Positions 16,624 through 25,173 of a stretch of DNA of 64,000 nt are shown one piece after another. The notes beneath the pieces were generated by a model. It ran no database searches. It was not told where the DNA came from and saw only the letters and a list, made by a program, of their open reading frames with translations. Numbering within the stretch: position 1 is the first letter of the stretch; the number at the start of each line of letters is the position of its first letter. The translations under genes and the position numbers were made by a program. Source of the stretch: Vibrio crassostreae 9ZC13 (GTDB lineage Bacteria > Pseudomonadota > Gammaproteobacteria > Enterobacterales > Vibrionaceae); contig NZ_AJYZ02000019.1 in the NCBI RefSeq assembly GCF_000272045.2, positions 820,262 to 884,261 on the forward strand, given 5' to 3'.

Positions 16624-16654
16624 AAAAGGAGACCACTGTGTCTCCTTTTCTTTT
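16624..16654 (+). terminator. Rho-independent terminator of the oxidase operon
   Basis: AAAAGGAGAC (16624-16633) pairs perfectly with GTCTCCTTTT (16640-16649) around CACTGT, followed by CTTTT. It lies 77 bases after the pentahaem gene and ends the operon. Confidence 0.88.
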
Positions 16655-16814
16655 GCCCAAACCCAAGTTTTCGATACTTTGCCGTACAACACAATTGTAA
16701 CTAACTGATTACACAATTAAGCAGAGCTGCACATAATGCGATCAATCTCGCAGAACAAAGATGACACCAAGTGCATAATATGCAAAATTTTCTAAAGATG
16801 TACTAAGGACAGTT

Positions 16815-17042
16815 ATGGATACAACTACACTCATCTACGATACGTTGGAAGGCCTGTCGAGCGCAAAGCCTCAGCAACACGCTCAAATCCGCCAAAATCT
16901 ATATAACCAATTAGATTTATCATTTGAGAAGCAGTTGGCTTTGTATTCATCAGTTCTTGGTCCAGCAAGTGCTGGTAGATTGACCGATTTGGATAGTGCA
17001 GTGATGTCTGCACGCAAGATTGTTGGCTTAGAAAACAGCTAA
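16815..17042 (+). CDS. Small conserved-looking hypothetical protein
   Basis: A 75-residue soluble, mostly helical protein starting after AAGGACAGTT and followed 25 bases later by a strong terminator, which supports it being a real gene. The sequence (MDTTTLIYDTLEGLSSAKPQ at the start, SARKIVGLENS at the end) shows no motif that I recognise. Confidence 0.7.
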   Translation: MDTTTLIYDTLEGLSSAKPQQHAQIRQNLYNQLDLSFEKQLALYSSVLGPASAGRLTDLDSAVMSARKIVGLENS

Positions 17043-17067
17043 GCAATCTTCAACCTATCTCAACTTT

Positions 17068-17094
17068 AACGCTGCCATTGTGCAGCGTTTTTTT
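17068..17094 (+). terminator. Rho-independent terminator
   Basis: AACGCTGC (17068-17075) and GCAGCGTT (17082-17089) form a perfect stem with loop CATTGT, then TTTTT. It terminates the preceding 75-codon gene. The same ACGCTGC/GCAGCGT stem recurs at 17545-17570. Confidence 0.9.
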
Positions 17095-17305
17095 ATGGAC
17101 GCTATTTACGATAAGTAAGGTTGGTTACGATAAATGCTGTTAGTTGCGATAAATACGGTTAAGAAGATAAGTGCAGTTGGGTCTGTTTTTCAAGTTACAC
17201 GCATTCTCATTTGGTTAATCTTATGTTCCATTTTTAACAGGTGTGTAACCACAAAAATGGCGCTAATGTTAGTAGCACGTTAACCACACATCGGATGGAA
17301 GAATC

Positions 17306-17488
17306 ATGAGAGTACTTATTGAATATACACAGACAGGCAAATACCGTGATCATGCGTGGGAAGCATTAACGATTCGTTCAAAAGGCGAAATTCAAGCTGT
17401 GACTCCCTCTTATGCGGCTCAGCTTATCGAACAAAACCGCGCCAGCTTATCGACCACTGAAAATCAAGATATCGTCATCCAACCTTAA
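17306..17488 (+). CDS. 60-residue hypothetical protein
   Basis: A short ORF starting at an ATG preceded by GGAAGAATC and followed by a terminator. The protein (MRVLIEYTQTGKYRDHAWEA at the start) is soluble, of mixed alpha/beta composition, with no recognised motif. The ribosome-binding site and downstream terminator make it a likely gene, but its function is unknown. Confidence 0.65.
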   Translation: MRVLIEYTQTGKYRDHAWEALTIRSKGEIQAVTPSYAAQLIEQNRASLSTTENQDIVIQP

Positions 17489-17544
17489 TGGCTTCAAGGG
17501 CTACCCCTCCTAGTTCCTTAAATCGAATAGTTCGATGACATAAA

Positions 17545-17570
17545 AAAACGCTGCATGGGTGCAGCGTTTT
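17545..17570. terminator. Bidirectional terminator
   Basis: AAAACGCTGC and GCAGCGTTTT form a perfect stem around ATGGGT. A-rich and T-rich flanks suit termination on both strands, which fits its place between converging genes (the 60-codon gene and the iminopeptidase gene). Confidence 0.88.
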
Positions 17571-17659
17571 CTTGTTTCTGGCGTATCGTATTTCTAACGT
17601 AGATAGTTTCTAAAGTAGAAAGCTTCTAACGCATCTTGTTTCTAGTGCAAATAGCTTGA

Positions 17660-18952
17660 TTACTTTGGCAGATTTTCTAACGCTTCAACCATCGTCATCA
17701 ATTTATCGACAATCCTTTCGCCGTCTACTCGCAAGCCATTGTGTTCATATTCATTGGTGATCCACGCTTTCGAGTTAGGAATGTTCGCCAATGTTTCACG
17801 GCTGTAATCCAACTCAACATACATGTCATCGGCGTAAACGGCACACGCCATTGGCACTGTATTCTTGCTCAACTGCTCTGCGTTGTACAAAGTGCCCCAG
17901 TCCGACTTTTCAGCCAACATGTTCGCGGCTTCACGCAGTGGCTTCAGCGTTTCAAGTTGGTCGAACATCCATGGGTACACCATTTCACCAGTAAACCAGA
18001 ACTCACTGCCCGATTGGTAGTTGAAGTGTGGGTACTGCTCACGAACACGATGTGCAGACCAGTTAGACGCTGTACCTTGACAGTAAATCGATTCATGCAA
18101 GATTGCGTAAATTGGGTTAGTTAAGTAACCCTGCTCTTGCTGCATTTGATTTAGGAAGCTGTAGCTCAGCTGTCTGTTACCGTTCACTTCAACAAACGCA
18201 CTCTCCAGTGTGAAATACATTGGAAGGTTTGCTTCGCCGCCACCAAGATTAATACCTATTAGCTGGAACTGTTCAACTGTGAACACCTGACCGTTTGGCA
18301 GTCTCACATCGTTGTTGAGCAGGTAATCAGAGATCTCGCGACACATAGCTTGTGCTTGTGGGAACTGAGCAAAGAAAGCTCTGTTTTTGTCTTCTACACG
18401 CTTGTAAGTCGCACGATAAACATCGTCAGCTTCTCGTTCAATAGAAGGAATGCCGCCCGTCACATAACAACGCTGCAAGCTCTGTGGGAACAGTGACAAA
18501 TAGCTCAGTGTACAGAAGCCACCAAAGCTTTGACCAATCGTCGACCATTGCTTAATACCAAACTGTTCACGAATCGCTTCAGCGTCACGAACGATGTTAT
18601 CCGCTCTGAAATGCGTTAAGTATTCGACTTGTTGTTCTGGAGACAAATGCGCCAAAGTTTCATGGCTGATAACCGTGCTGTTGCCAGTACCACGTTGGTC
18701 TAGAAGCAGAACACGGTAGTTTTGTAATGCACGCTTTAGCCAACCCGATTGACCACTCACCCGTGGAGAAGGAAAACCTGGGCCGCCTTGAAAGTAGATC
18801 AACCACGGCAGCTCTTGCTCATCTTTAGCGAGATCAACCAGCTCACGTGCGAAGACTTGGATCTGTTGTCCATCTTTGGCTTGATAATCAAGTGGCAACT
18901 CGAAAGAGTGCTGACGGTACAGGGTGGTTCCATCAATAAAGTTAGCTTGCAC
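17660..18952 (-). CDS. pip: Proline iminopeptidase (S33 family, long form)
   Basis: A 430-residue alpha/beta hydrolase starting at a GTG 7 bases after AAGGA. S33 hallmarks: oxyanion region YFQGGPGFPSPR, VLLLDQRGTGNS, nucleophile S142 in GQSFGGF, an aspartate in VYADDMYVELD and the catalytic histidine in NEYEHNGLR. The size fits the roughly 425-residue prolyl aminopeptidases of Aeromonas rather than the shorter 310-residue group. It releases N-terminal proline from peptides in the cytoplasm. It is a single-gene unit. Confidence 0.88.
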   Translation of the reverse strand: MQANFIDGTTLYRQHSFELPLDYQAKDGQQIQVFARELVDLAKDEQELPWLIYFQGGPGFPSPRVSGQSGWLKRALQNYRVLLLDQRGTGNSTVISHETLAHLSPEQQVEYLTHFRADNIVRDAEAIREQFGIKQWSTIGQSFGGFCTLSYLSLFPQSLQRCYVTGGIPSIEREADDVYRATYKRVEDKNRAFFAQFPQAQAMCREISDYLLNNDVRLPNGQVFTVEQFQLIGINLGGGEANLPMYFTLESAFVEVNGNRQLSYSFLNQMQQEQGYLTNPIYAILHESIYCQGTASNWSAHRVREQYPHFNYQSGSEFWFTGEMVYPWMFDQLETLKPLREAANMLAEKSDWGTLYNAEQLSKNTVPMACAVYADDMYVELDYSRETLANIPNSKAWITNEYEHNGLRVDGERIVDKLMTMVEALENLPK

Positions 18953-19348
18953 GCTTCATTCCTTTTTATCTGATTCTAAAGTCATTGGTACGAATAAAAA
19001 TGGCACCCTTTGGCACCGTAGTTAGCAAGATACGCATACTAGCTTGTAAATGAAACCGTTTGTTGAACCTGAATGTGAAGGTACTTCATTAAATCGCCAA
19101 ATTAGCTTTATACGCGTAACAACTTGTGTCAAAACAGAGAGTTTAAGATGTGATCTATTGAGAAGAAGAACAAAAGTGGGACACAAATAAAAAGAGCTTA
19201 ACGAGGTGAGGATACGTTAAGCTCTTTGGTTTTATCTGTTGTAAATGAGGTTTTTAGGTTGAACAAGCTCAGGCTTTATAGGTTTAGTTTCTATAAGCCA
19301 AAGATCTATAAACTGAGCTTCTGTAACTTATAGCTCTATAAAACAAAG
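18953..19348. other. Intergenic region with a terminator and degenerate short repeats
   Basis: About 395 bases between the iminopeptidase gene start and the end of the minus-strand catabolic cluster. It holds the terminator at 19186-19230 and, from about 19250 to 19345, loosely repeated CTATAA/CTTCTATAA-like words. No ORF was seen. Confidence 0.5.
19186..19230 (-). terminator. Terminator of the minus-strand catabolic cluster
   Basis: AAAGAGCTTAACG (19191-19203) pairs perfectly with CGTTAAGCTCTTT (19215-19227). On the minus strand the stem is followed by TTTATTT. It lies about 120 bases after the last gene of the cluster. Confidence 0.85.
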
Positions 19349-20086
19349 CTAAGAAGCCTCGAGCTCACCTGCACCTTGAATTGAACGTTGGCTGTTTTCA
19401 ACAAGGATAGCCGTCGCCGTTTCTTTCAACGCGCCCCACTCTCCATCGTCAACTTCAATGCCCTCGTTCCACGCCTTCTCTTGAGTTTTAAAAAGCGCTT
19501 CCGATTCAATGTGTGTTTGGTAGCCATCTGACAAACGTTCGATATCGAAATCCTGGACGGAAAGCTCGATGGTCATATTGTGGATATGATCGTCCGATGC
19601 CAGAGGCAAATCTGATAAAAACAGTTCTGGTGCAACGCAACCACGGTTAAGCACATACAAGGTGCTCTTAGGATTTGAGCCATTATCCCAACGTGCGGTA
19701 CATGCGATGCCTTTCGCTGCCAGTTTTACAAGCTCACTGTACGCTAACCAACGGTTATGGCAGTTGTTTAGCTCGATTTTCAGCGTCTTTTTACCGACCA
19801 TTTTTTCAATGGCGTAATCCATCACCACAGGAAGATGACACGCTAAGCTCGCCTTGTGCAGGTCCACTTCAACTGTGTTGTCGCTTGTCACTTGGATGTC
19901 TACAGGGCAATCGTCTTCTAGCCCCATAAAGTTGCTCGCATTGTTAAAATGACGAACACCATCCAAGCCAACCATTTGTAAATCTGCCACCATGTTCGCT
20001 ATCACATCGGCTTCACCACATGTACGACGCATACCCAGAAAGGCTTTATTAACGGCCGCTACCAGTTCATTGTGAGAAACGATCAT
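19349..20086 (-). CDS. DUF3726-like protein of unknown function
   Basis: A 245-residue soluble protein. Its ATG overlaps the stop of the upstream gene (ATGA) and follows GGAGG. The N-terminus (SHNELVAAVNKAFLGMRRTCGEA... then VADLQMVGLDGVRHF) resembles the opening helices of LDH2-family dehydrogenases such as YlbC/DpkA, but the NAD-binding remainder is not obvious. I associate it with DUF3726 from memory, unverified. It is the last gene of the RidA/ALDH/dipeptidase/BCCT cluster. Function is unknown; an enzyme or enzyme subunit of the pathway is plausible. Confidence 0.6.
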   Translation of the reverse strand: MIVSHNELVAAVNKAFLGMRRTCGEADVIANMVADLQMVGLDGVRHFNNASNFMGLEDDCPVDIQVTSDNTVEVDLHKASLACHLPVVMDYAIEKMVGKKTLKIELNNCHNRWLAYSELVKLAAKGIACTARWDNGSNPKSTLYVLNRGCVAPELFLSDLPLASDDHIHNMTIELSVQDFDIERLSDGYQTHIESEALFKTQEKAWNEGIEVDDGEWGALKETATAILVENSQRSIQGAGELEAS

Positions 20087-21822
20087 AACGATTTACCTCC
20101 ATGTTGAGCGTTGATATGTGTAGGAACTTTATTTGAGTCAGCGATCTCCGCTTCACTTGGTAAGATTGGGAACACCCATTCGTCCTGATGAATTTCATCA
20201 AGCAACGGTGCACCTTGGAAAAACGTCACTCGTACCCAACGGTCTGAGCGAGGGTCAAACTTAGTCGCTCCAAACATCGCTAGCTTACAACGCAGCAAAT
20301 GCATTGGTGGCGAGTCTTGGTGCAGCACGTTCATTTGAATGTCGCCCATCGCCTTGTTACCTAACGTCCACACACGGCGCGCAATGGCACGATGCTGCGG
20401 TTGTTTAACAAGGAATTCAGCCAATGAAAGCTCTGGCGCGAATTGCAATAAAGCATGGTACAGACGGTAAGCTTGACGGCCGATATCCAACGGCAGTTCG
20501 CGCTCTTCGCCGAGTTCCTCGCCTCGAACACCGAGCCTTGGCTCTTCTTTGTCCTGAGAGCGATACCAGAACCAGTAGTTATTTTCTGCTTTCGTAAAGT
20601 CAGTCGTGATCGCCCAACGGTACTTTTCTTCTAACACAACCAATAGGTCTTGGATCTTTTTGCCACTAGGAAGCGAGAGTGTTTCGCTACAATTCATTTG
20701 CTCTTGATGGGCGTCCACTAATTCTGGGTACAATTCCATCAAGCATGAGATAAGGATTTCTTGGGCTTCCATACTCATGTGCTTAGATTGTTCAACTAAC
20801 TGCGCCCATGTATCGCAATGGTTTACAGAAGCTTCTAGTGACTGTTCTGCGTGTTTCAACTCATCAACAGCGGTTTTGTTCAACTCTTGCTGATTTTCAT
20901 TGATGGTAACAACTTGTTCTAAATGACAAATCGCTTTTTTAACTAATGTACGTAGGGGCTCAATCAATGCCGTATCCGTGTGATTAGCTAACACGTCAGC
21001 TAATGCATGCTCACGGGTTGTCATCCATTGATCGACAATACTTGGGTGGTTAATCAGATATGGCGCCATACCTAAACCTGTGGCATTACCCACACCTAGG
21101 TAGCGTTGTAAGCCTCTGTGCAAGGTAATCGCTTGTTCACCGCCTTGTTGCTCCGCTAGGTAATGAACCCAATCTAGGCTGAACTCACGCAGCATATAAA
21201 CAGCACACATTTGAGCACTGAACGATTGATTAAAATCTGGATTCTTTTCCAAGATTTTAAAGTCAGCAATACCAAACTTACCATTACCATAAACCGCTGT
21301 GGTTCGTAGGATGTAGCCAACTTCCGCTAGCTCTTTTGGCGTTGGTTGAACACCTTTAGCCAAGTGACTAACAATATGTTCAAACACTCGTACACTTTTG
21401 TTGGCACGCGCTAAAACAAGCACATTGTTAGGGTTACGGCCTGCTTCTTGTAGCGGTACATTCGCACGAAGTCTCTCAAGTAGGGTGACATCAACATCAC
21501 CAAGAACCAGAGCAAACGTTACGTCCCACTTTTCAGCAATTACACGGTCATTTCGTTCGTCGTCTGCAATCTCATCGCAGAAAACAACCAAATGATAAAC
21601 ATGATTTGGCGTCTCTAGCTTATAGATAACATGACCAAAACCTCGAGCGTCTAGTTGCCACTCATGCTTAGTCACTTTCCATTGCTGTTGCGCCATTTTA
21701 CGAATCAGAGTTCTTACGAAGCTGATGCGTGTTTGGTGCATAGCACCCAGTCTTTCCGGTGCCATGACGACCGTTGCGTCACGTAGTGCTGATTCAGTGT
21801 AGGTAGAACGATGTGCATCCAT
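20083..21822 (-). CDS. Large protein of unknown function in the catabolic cluster
   Basis: A 579-residue soluble protein starting at an ATG 8 bases after AAGGTGG (an in-frame GTG lies four codons earlier). No signal peptide or membrane segment. Notable stretches are GNGKFGIADF near residue 200, GVGNATGLGMAPYLINHP near 245, a helical middle part, and NYWFWYRSQDKEEPRLGVRG near 430. I do not recognise a family. It overlaps the DUF3726-like gene by 4 bases, so the two are translationally coupled and probably act together. Its place between the BCCT transporter and DUF3726 genes suggests a catabolic role. Confidence 0.6.
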   Translation of the reverse strand: MDAHRSTYTESALRDATVVMAPERLGAMHQTRISFVRTLIRKMAQQQWKVTKHEWQLDARGFGHVIYKLETPNHVYHLVVFCDEIADDERNDRVIAEKWDVTFALVLGDVDVTLLERLRANVPLQEAGRNPNNVLVLARANKSVRVFEHIVSHLAKGVQPTPKELAEVGYILRTTAVYGNGKFGIADFKILEKNPDFNQSFSAQMCAVYMLREFSLDWVHYLAEQQGGEQAITLHRGLQRYLGVGNATGLGMAPYLINHPSIVDQWMTTREHALADVLANHTDTALIEPLRTLVKKAICHLEQVVTINENQQELNKTAVDELKHAEQSLEASVNHCDTWAQLVEQSKHMSMEAQEILISCLMELYPELVDAHQEQMNCSETLSLPSGKKIQDLLVVLEEKYRWAITTDFTKAENNYWFWYRSQDKEEPRLGVRGEELGEERELPLDIGRQAYRLYHALLQFAPELSLAEFLVKQPQHRAIARRVWTLGNKAMGDIQMNVLHQDSPPMHLLRCKLAMFGATKFDPRSDRWVRVTFFQGAPLLDEIHQDEWVFPILPSEAEIADSNKVPTHINAQHGGKSL

Positions 21823-22065
21823 TTTGCTCACCACCTTAATAGTTATAGGATTTTGCTAGCCATTCAGAACCGATCGTTGCTGTCTTTTGAAGCATATATA
21901 GCGACAGTATGTTGGTTAGCTTTCACGTTTTTAATCGTTATTGATATTATCGAGGCAAGCGAGCTCACCCCTTATTATTTGTCCTGACTAGATCGATTGA
22001 CCTAGATACGTGCCGCCCGATGTATCTTCACCAGTACGGTTTTTCTGTTCCTTTCGGAATCTTGC

Positions 22066-22089
22066 ATCAGCCTTCTTTCAAAGGCTGAT
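22066..22089. repeat. Intercistronic hairpin downstream of the BCCT gene
   Basis: ATCAGCCTT (22066-22074) and AAGGCTGAT (22081-22089) form a perfect 9-bp stem with a 6-base loop. It lies in the 311-base gap (21823-22133) between the transporter and the next gene on the minus strand. There is no T-tract on that strand, so it may stabilise or process the mRNA. The remainder of the gap shows no feature. Confidence 0.6.
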
Positions 22090-22133
22090 TCGTTCTTGTT
22101 TTACAGAGCCCTTTTGTTTAATAACCCTGCTCT

Positions 22134-23741
22134 CTAAAAACCTTGCTCTTTTGCCATCTTGATTGCGATTTGAGGCGCATTCCAAAGTGATGGCAACAAG
22201 ATTAAGGACACCGGTACCGCGGTGATAACAATGAAGGATTGCAGCGCTGAAATACCGCCAGAGCCTAGGGAAATCAGAATTAACGCTGTTACCCCCATCA
22301 TCACACCCCAGAAGGTACGAATAATTGCATTCGGTTCTGTCTCACCACTGATCACCACACTGATGGTGTAAGTCATTGAGTCACCTGTCGTTACGATGAA
22401 GATCGTCGTCAAGATCAAGAACAGAATAGAGATAAGCATTGGCATTGGTAGCTGCTGAGTTACCGCCAGTAGCGCACCTGGTAAGTTAAAACCTTCAAAC
22501 GCCTTACTTACGCTGCCTGGATCTGCGATTTCGAACGCAAGGCCAGAGCCGCCAACAATTGTGAACCAGAAGCAAGTAACAAACGGTGCAATCAAGCTAA
22601 TGGTTGATACCAATTGGCGAATACTACGACCGCGTGAAATACGTGCGATGAAGATTGCCATCATTGGGCCGTAACCTAAGAACCAACCCCAGAAGAATAC
22701 TGTCCACCAGCTCAACCACCCCTCGTCACCACGGTATGTCGCCATTGGGATGAAGTTATCGATCATGCTGCCTACACCTTGAATGTAGCCGTTAAAGATA
22801 AAGTTTGTAGGGCCAAAGATCAGGATGTAGACCATCAATGCCATTGCCAGAATCACGTTGTAACGGCTTAGCATTTGCATTCCACGGTTAAGGCCGCTCA
22901 ATGCCGATAATGTGTATAGAACGATAGCGAATAAGATGATGATCAGCTGCGTCGTGAAGCCGTCAGGGATATCAAACAGTGCATTCAGTGCATAGCTCAC
23001 TTGCAAGCCTAAGAAGCCGATAGGACCAATGGTGCCCGCCGCTACTGCGACAATACAACATGCATCAATCAATGCGCCGGTGTGACCTTTCAATGCTCGC
23101 TCGCCTAAAACTGGGTAAAGCAAAATACGAGGTTTAAGCGGTAAGCCTTTGTCGTAGTGAAGGTGCATCACCACAATAGACGTTAAGCTACCGACAATGG
23201 CCCATGCTAGAAAACCCCAGTGCATGAAGGATTGCGATAAAGCATTCACCGCGCCTTGCTGTGCGTTTTCTTGTGCGCCGTACAATGGTGGTGGGCTAAC
23301 GTAGTGAGCGATAGGCTCTGCTGCTGCCCAAAATACACCGCCACCTGCCAGTAGCGTACAGAAGATGATCGCCATCCAACGGAAGCCGTCCATTTCAGGT
23401 TTAGCGATGCCGCCTAGGATAACCTTGCCTGTTCGCCCTGCCGCCAGGCCAAGACCAATAAGAAAAGTCAGAAGAAGAAGCATTTGCCAGTAAGGACCGA
23501 ATACTTTTACAGACCATGCAAAGCCCGTATTTACTAGGCTTGATAACAGCTCGCCATCAAATAGAGCAAGTGCCACGAACAGAGCGATAAAACCGCCGCT
23601 GTACCAAAGTGCTGGGTTGGATAGGCCTAATTTGTCTGACGTAGACTCAGACTCGTTTGTGTTGCTTTTTGCATTAATTGTTGTGTGTGCTTGACCCGCA
23701 TTTAAGCTTGAAGATTTCACGCTATTGGTTAAATCAGACAT
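22134..23741 (-). CDS. BCCT-family transporter
   Basis: A 535-residue, about 12-helix transporter with a hydrophilic N-terminal tail of about 45 residues. The family core is clear: WTVFFWGWFLGYGPMMAIFIARISRGRSIRQ-type helix 8 and following loop, and TTGDSMTYTISV in helix 10. The signature differs from the usual form: F replaces the last tryptophan in WTVFFWGWF, and the helix-3 motif is LLAGGGVFWAAAEP rather than the MGIGL type. BCCT proteins import betaine, choline, carnitine or related compounds. The neighbouring catabolic genes suggest uptake for nutrition, and the altered motifs suggest an unusual substrate. It starts 7 bases after GGAG. Confidence 0.9.
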   Translation of the reverse strand: MSDLTNSVKSSSLNAGQAHTTINAKSNTNESESTSDKLGLSNPALWYSGGFIALFVALALFDGELLSSLVNTGFAWSVKVFGPYWQMLLLLTFLIGLGLAAGRTGKVILGGIAKPEMDGFRWMAIIFCTLLAGGGVFWAAAEPIAHYVSPPPLYGAQENAQQGAVNALSQSFMHWGFLAWAIVGSLTSIVVMHLHYDKGLPLKPRILLYPVLGERALKGHTGALIDACCIVAVAAGTIGPIGFLGLQVSYALNALFDIPDGFTTQLIIILFAIVLYTLSALSGLNRGMQMLSRYNVILAMALMVYILIFGPTNFIFNGYIQGVGSMIDNFIPMATYRGDEGWLSWWTVFFWGWFLGYGPMMAIFIARISRGRSIRQLVSTISLIAPFVTCFWFTIVGGSGLAFEIADPGSVSKAFEGFNLPGALLAVTQQLPMPMLISILFLILTTIFIVTTGDSMTYTISVVISGETEPNAIIRTFWGVMMGVTALILISLGSGGISALQSFIVITAVPVSLILLPSLWNAPQIAIKMAKEQGF

Positions 23742-23806
23742 ACTCTGACTCCAGAGGTTTCTTTGCAGCTGTCATTTGAATGATGACTACAAGGGTGTAT
23801 TTAACA

Positions 23807-23836
23807 CCTGCCCTATTGTTTTTTGTGTTGGGCAGG
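23807..23836. repeat. Intercistronic hairpin between dipeptidase and BCCT genes
   Basis: CCTGCCC (23807-23813) and GGGCAGG (23830-23836) can pair around a 16-base T-rich loop. A competing small hairpin (GGTGT/ACACC) ends on its left arm. It lies between the dipeptidase stop and the BCCT start on the minus strand. Confidence 0.4.
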
Positions 23837-23971
23837 CTAATCCATGTTTGGGTTACCGCGTTGCGAAATAGACCGTTGTTCCTTTTGAATAGTGAAATTG
23901 GTTTAAGCAGCACTGGCTTATTGAACGTTTGTTAGAAGGCTGCTAATTCGATGATGGCTCGCGAGAAACCG

Positions 23972-24967
23972 TTAACCCTTGGTTTGAGGCTCTAGGCCAT
24001 CTTTCAAGAAGTTAAACCAGTTTTCTCCCAAGACTTGCCCAGCTTCAGACTCGCTGAAACCATGACGCATCAATCCGTTATATATGTTTTCCATACCCGC
24101 ACTACCACAGAACCAAGGCAACGCATCTGGCCAACCTGAGTTGTTCGCAGAGCCTTCGCCGTAGTCCATTGCTTTAGACCAACGACCATTTCTCATCCAT
24201 TCAAGAACGGCTTGAGGTTGGTTTAAGCATAGGTCACTGCCAATACCGAGGTGCTCTACGCCGACCATGTCAGCCGTAGTCGCAACCATCTGGCAGAAAT
24301 CTTCCAAGGTACATTGGCTGCCGTTTGGTAGGTGGAATGGGTACAAGCTGAATCCGATTAAGCCGCCGCGTGCGGTTAGAGCTTTAATTACATCGTTTGA
24401 TTTATTTCGTAGTGCATCATGAGCAAACGTCGGGTTCGCATGGCTGATACAAATAGGACGAGAAGACAAGTCGATAGCTTCAAGTGTTGAGCGCTCTGCA
24501 CTGTGAGACATATCTATGATCATGCCCACTCGGTTCATCTCTTCGATGGCTTGTTTACCAAAGCGAGTAATACCTGTGTCGTTCTTCTCGTAGCAACCCG
24601 TCGCCAATAAGCTCTGGTTGTTGTACGTCAGTTGCATGATCAAAAGACCTTGCTTACGCATCACTTCGATAAGACCGATCTCATCGTCGATTGGAGAACA
24701 GTTTTGAGCACCAAGGAAAATGCCGACTTTGCCAGTCGCTTTTGCAGTCTCGACATCAGCCATTGAGTGAATCGGCATGATAAGGTCTGCGTTCTGCTCG
24801 AATCTTAAATTCCATTCTGCAAAGCGAGATAAGGTTTCACGAGCCGTCTCGTGGTAAACCGCGGTAGCGTGAACTGCTGTAATGCCGCTCGCCTTTAGTG
24901 TTTGGAAATATTCTCTGTTCCAATTGCAGTATTGCAATCCATCTATAACAATCCGTTGCTGGTACAT
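23972..24967 (-). CDS. M19-type (membrane dipeptidase family) amidohydrolase
   Basis: A 331-residue protein starting at an ATG 5 bases after AGGAG. Renal-dipeptidase features: IDGLQYCNWNRE at the N-terminus, LGAQNCSPID, LTYNNQSLLATGCYE, IIDMSHSAE, CISHANPTFAHDALRNKSD, GIGSD and GENWFNFL. The usual HxD metal motif at the N-terminus is IDGL, as in the dipeptidase homologues that sit in Pseudomonas glycine-betaine catabolic clusters. That resemblance and the neighbouring BCCT transporter suggest a role in breakdown of a quaternary amine or conjugated amino acid, not in general peptide hydrolysis. No signal peptide, so cytoplasmic. Confidence 0.85.
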   Translation of the reverse strand: MYQQRIVIDGLQYCNWNREYFQTLKASGITAVHATAVYHETARETLSRFAEWNLRFEQNADLIMPIHSMADVETAKATGKVGIFLGAQNCSPIDDEIGLIEVMRKQGLLIMQLTYNNQSLLATGCYEKNDTGITRFGKQAIEEMNRVGMIIDMSHSAERSTLEAIDLSSRPICISHANPTFAHDALRNKSNDVIKALTARGGLIGFSLYPFHLPNGSQCTLEDFCQMVATTADMVGVEHLGIGSDLCLNQPQAVLEWMRNGRWSKAMDYGEGSANNSGWPDALPWFCGSAGMENIYNGLMRHGFSESEAGQVLGENWFNFLKDGLEPQTKG

Positions 24968-25086
24968 AACCACTCCTATTGAAAGCTCAGTGTTCTAGCT
25001 CGGTTTTGAAAACACGCTCAAATAACATGTTTTCAAAAATGGGTTAAATCACTTGTCTAAGTTCGTTTGCTGCTTTGGTTTGAATG

Positions 25087-25153
25087 TTGGCCTGACTCTG
25101 TGAATCAGGCCAATTCGATAGCTGGATAGCTAGGAAGTTAATTCAGCTATCCA
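25087..25153. repeat. Two tandem intercistronic hairpins
   Basis: Hairpin one: TTGGCCTGA (25087-25095) with TCAGGCCAA (25105-25113). Hairpin two: TGGATAGCT (25123-25131) with AGCTATCCA (25145-25153). Both are perfect 9-bp stems between the aldehyde dehydrogenase stop and the dipeptidase start. No T-tract follows on the minus strand. Candidate mRNA-processing or attenuation element. Confidence 0.7.
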
Positions 25154-25173
25154 ATTCTTATTTAGAAAGTGGA

